A stretch of 64,000 bases of DNA from Gracilariopsis chorda. Taxonomy: Eukaryota > Rhodophyta > Florideophyceae > Gracilariales > Gracilariaceae. Below, piece by piece: positions 63,230 to 64,000 of the stretch (position 1 is the first letter of the stretch; each line of letters starts with the position of its first letter). Under the pieces are notes generated by a model. That model had not been told where the DNA came from, searched no databases, and was given only the letters and a program-made list of their open reading frames with translations. Location of the stretch: NCBI GenBank assembly GCA_003194525.1, contig NBIV01000009.1, positions 526,250 to 590,249 on the forward strand, given 5' to 3'. A program made the translations under genes and the position numbers.

Positions 63230-64000
63230 TGAAGTGCAACGCTCCTAGCGGTATCAGCACGTCGTGCGCTCATATCCGCTCTGGCGATGCTCACCACTTT
63301 GCCGTGAAGTATGAGTGTTACACCGGTAATCTGTTTCCGTTGGAAGGGCCCCAATTTGGTTGACAAGTGTAGTGCACAGCAATTGCTGGCTTGTGCCACA
63401 CGTTGTGTAGTGTTTTGCACCCCCGTAGGGACATTATTAGTTATTATTAGTTAATTACTACTGTACTGTCAGGGCGCGGACCACCACTACTTATGTGTGT
63501 GAGCTCCGGCTGCCCGGGTCAAAAAACGCAACAAGCGAGTGTCTGGCTCTAACTCAGGTTCCCTGGTGAGTGTCCACCTCCGTCTGGAGAGACGCCTGTG
63601 AAGGCCTAGTTACCCACCTCGTGGAGCTCAGCACATTCTTACCACTATTGTGTTTGTTTTTGTGCACGCTTTTACAGCGATTGTTATTCCTTTGCCCCGT
63701 ATACAGGTGTTGCTTCACTAGCAACTACCGGTGATTACCGTTGCTGTTTTCGCCACCGCCCCCCTCGTGTGGACACCGTGCCGCTCTTGCGCGTCGCCCA
63801 CCACTCGTGTGTCGCTGCATTTTCCGCTTTCCCACTCCGTGGTCTGTCTTGTCTCTACACCTGTACGCCAGTCGTGACGGTGAGTCCCGGTCTTACACCC
63901 GGCTCCGTGTACTCACCACAGGTGGTTCTGTCGCTGCGCTACCCTGCTGAGGAGGACGTCGAACACCCTCGTGTGTCTGTCCCATCTTGGGGTATTGCAC
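63230..64000 (+). repeat. 3' LTR of the chromovirus (truncated by the window end)
   Basis: 771 bases, collinear with the 5' LTR from TGAAGTGCAACGC to GGGGTATTGCAC. About four bases of the LTR lie beyond the window. Confidence 0.95.

Larger units (their letters stand above)
52524..64000 (+). mobile_element. Ty3/Gypsy chromovirus, nearly complete, young
   Basis: A 780-bp 5' LTR, primer-binding site, gag, pol, chromodomain, antisense region, polypurine tract and 3' LTR occur in the expected order. The window ends about four bases short of the end of the 3' LTR, so the right target duplication cannot be seen. By manual alignment the two LTRs differ by about 4 substitutions and 7 small indels over some 770 bp, indicating a recent insertion. 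Even so, the 3' part of pol has several frameshifts, so the copy is not autonomous as written. Confidence 0.95.

Noticed and set aside
1-64000. CRISPR array or bacterial operon
   Set aside because: No evenly spaced direct repeats with unique spacers and no ribosome-binding-site operons; the gene content is eukaryotic.

Overview
This looks like nuclear DNA of a eukaryotic alga, most probably a florideophyte red alga. That is an inference from content. Most recognisable genes are single uninterrupted frames, several proteins carry plastid-type leaders, and there is a polyphosphate kinase of bacterial PPK1 type and an aldos-2-ulose dehydratase-like protein. The second fits the 1,5-anhydrofructose chemistry known from red algae. 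Roughly half of the window is mobile-element debris.

0.4-12.3 kb: a PinX1-like G-patch gene (379-981, minus), then about 11 kb without a convincing host gene. This stretch holds a decayed Ty3/Gypsy pol relic (about 5.7-7.5 kb) split by a solo LTR (6157-7010) with a perfect ATGCC target duplication, a second solo LTR (9672-10498) with a perfect AGTTA duplication, and a worn LTR fragment near 4.2-4.5 kb.

12.3-41.8 kb is the gene-rich part: AUDH-like propeller/cupin protein, EamA-type membrane transporter, YceD/DUF177 protein, NAD(P)-binding atypical SDR, DEP-DUF547 protein, SLX4-like scaffold with two UBZ4-type fingers and a SAM domain, a coiled-coil protein, a PPK1-Nudix fusion, a CCDC137-like basic protein, a longin R-SNARE and an eIF2B-beta-like subunit. 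The genes are unrelated in function and mostly transcribed separately. Spacers contain a Harbinger-type MITE with TTA flanks, a 55-bp palindrome and a dispersed GT-rich/AATTCCG repeat.

43.7-64 kb is a transposon cluster: a 4.0-kb hAT element with matching ends and a perfect 8-bp duplication but a broken transposase, a pogo/CENP-B-like DDE pseudogene, a PIF/Harbinger transposase relic, a Myb-like ORF cut by an LTR, and an almost complete young Ty3/Gypsy chromovirus (52524 to the window end). The chromovirus has 5' LTR, primer-binding site, gag with CCHC knuckle, pol with protease, RT, RNase H and integrase, a frameshifted tail with a chromodomain, an extra antisense reading region, a polypurine tract and a 3' LTR. 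Its LTRs differ by 4 substitutions and 7 small indels by my manual alignment.

The best candidates for something unusual are the AUDH-like gene, the PPK1-Nudix fusion with a degenerate Nudix box, the SLX4-like protein with a SAM domain, and the antisense frame inside the chromovirus.
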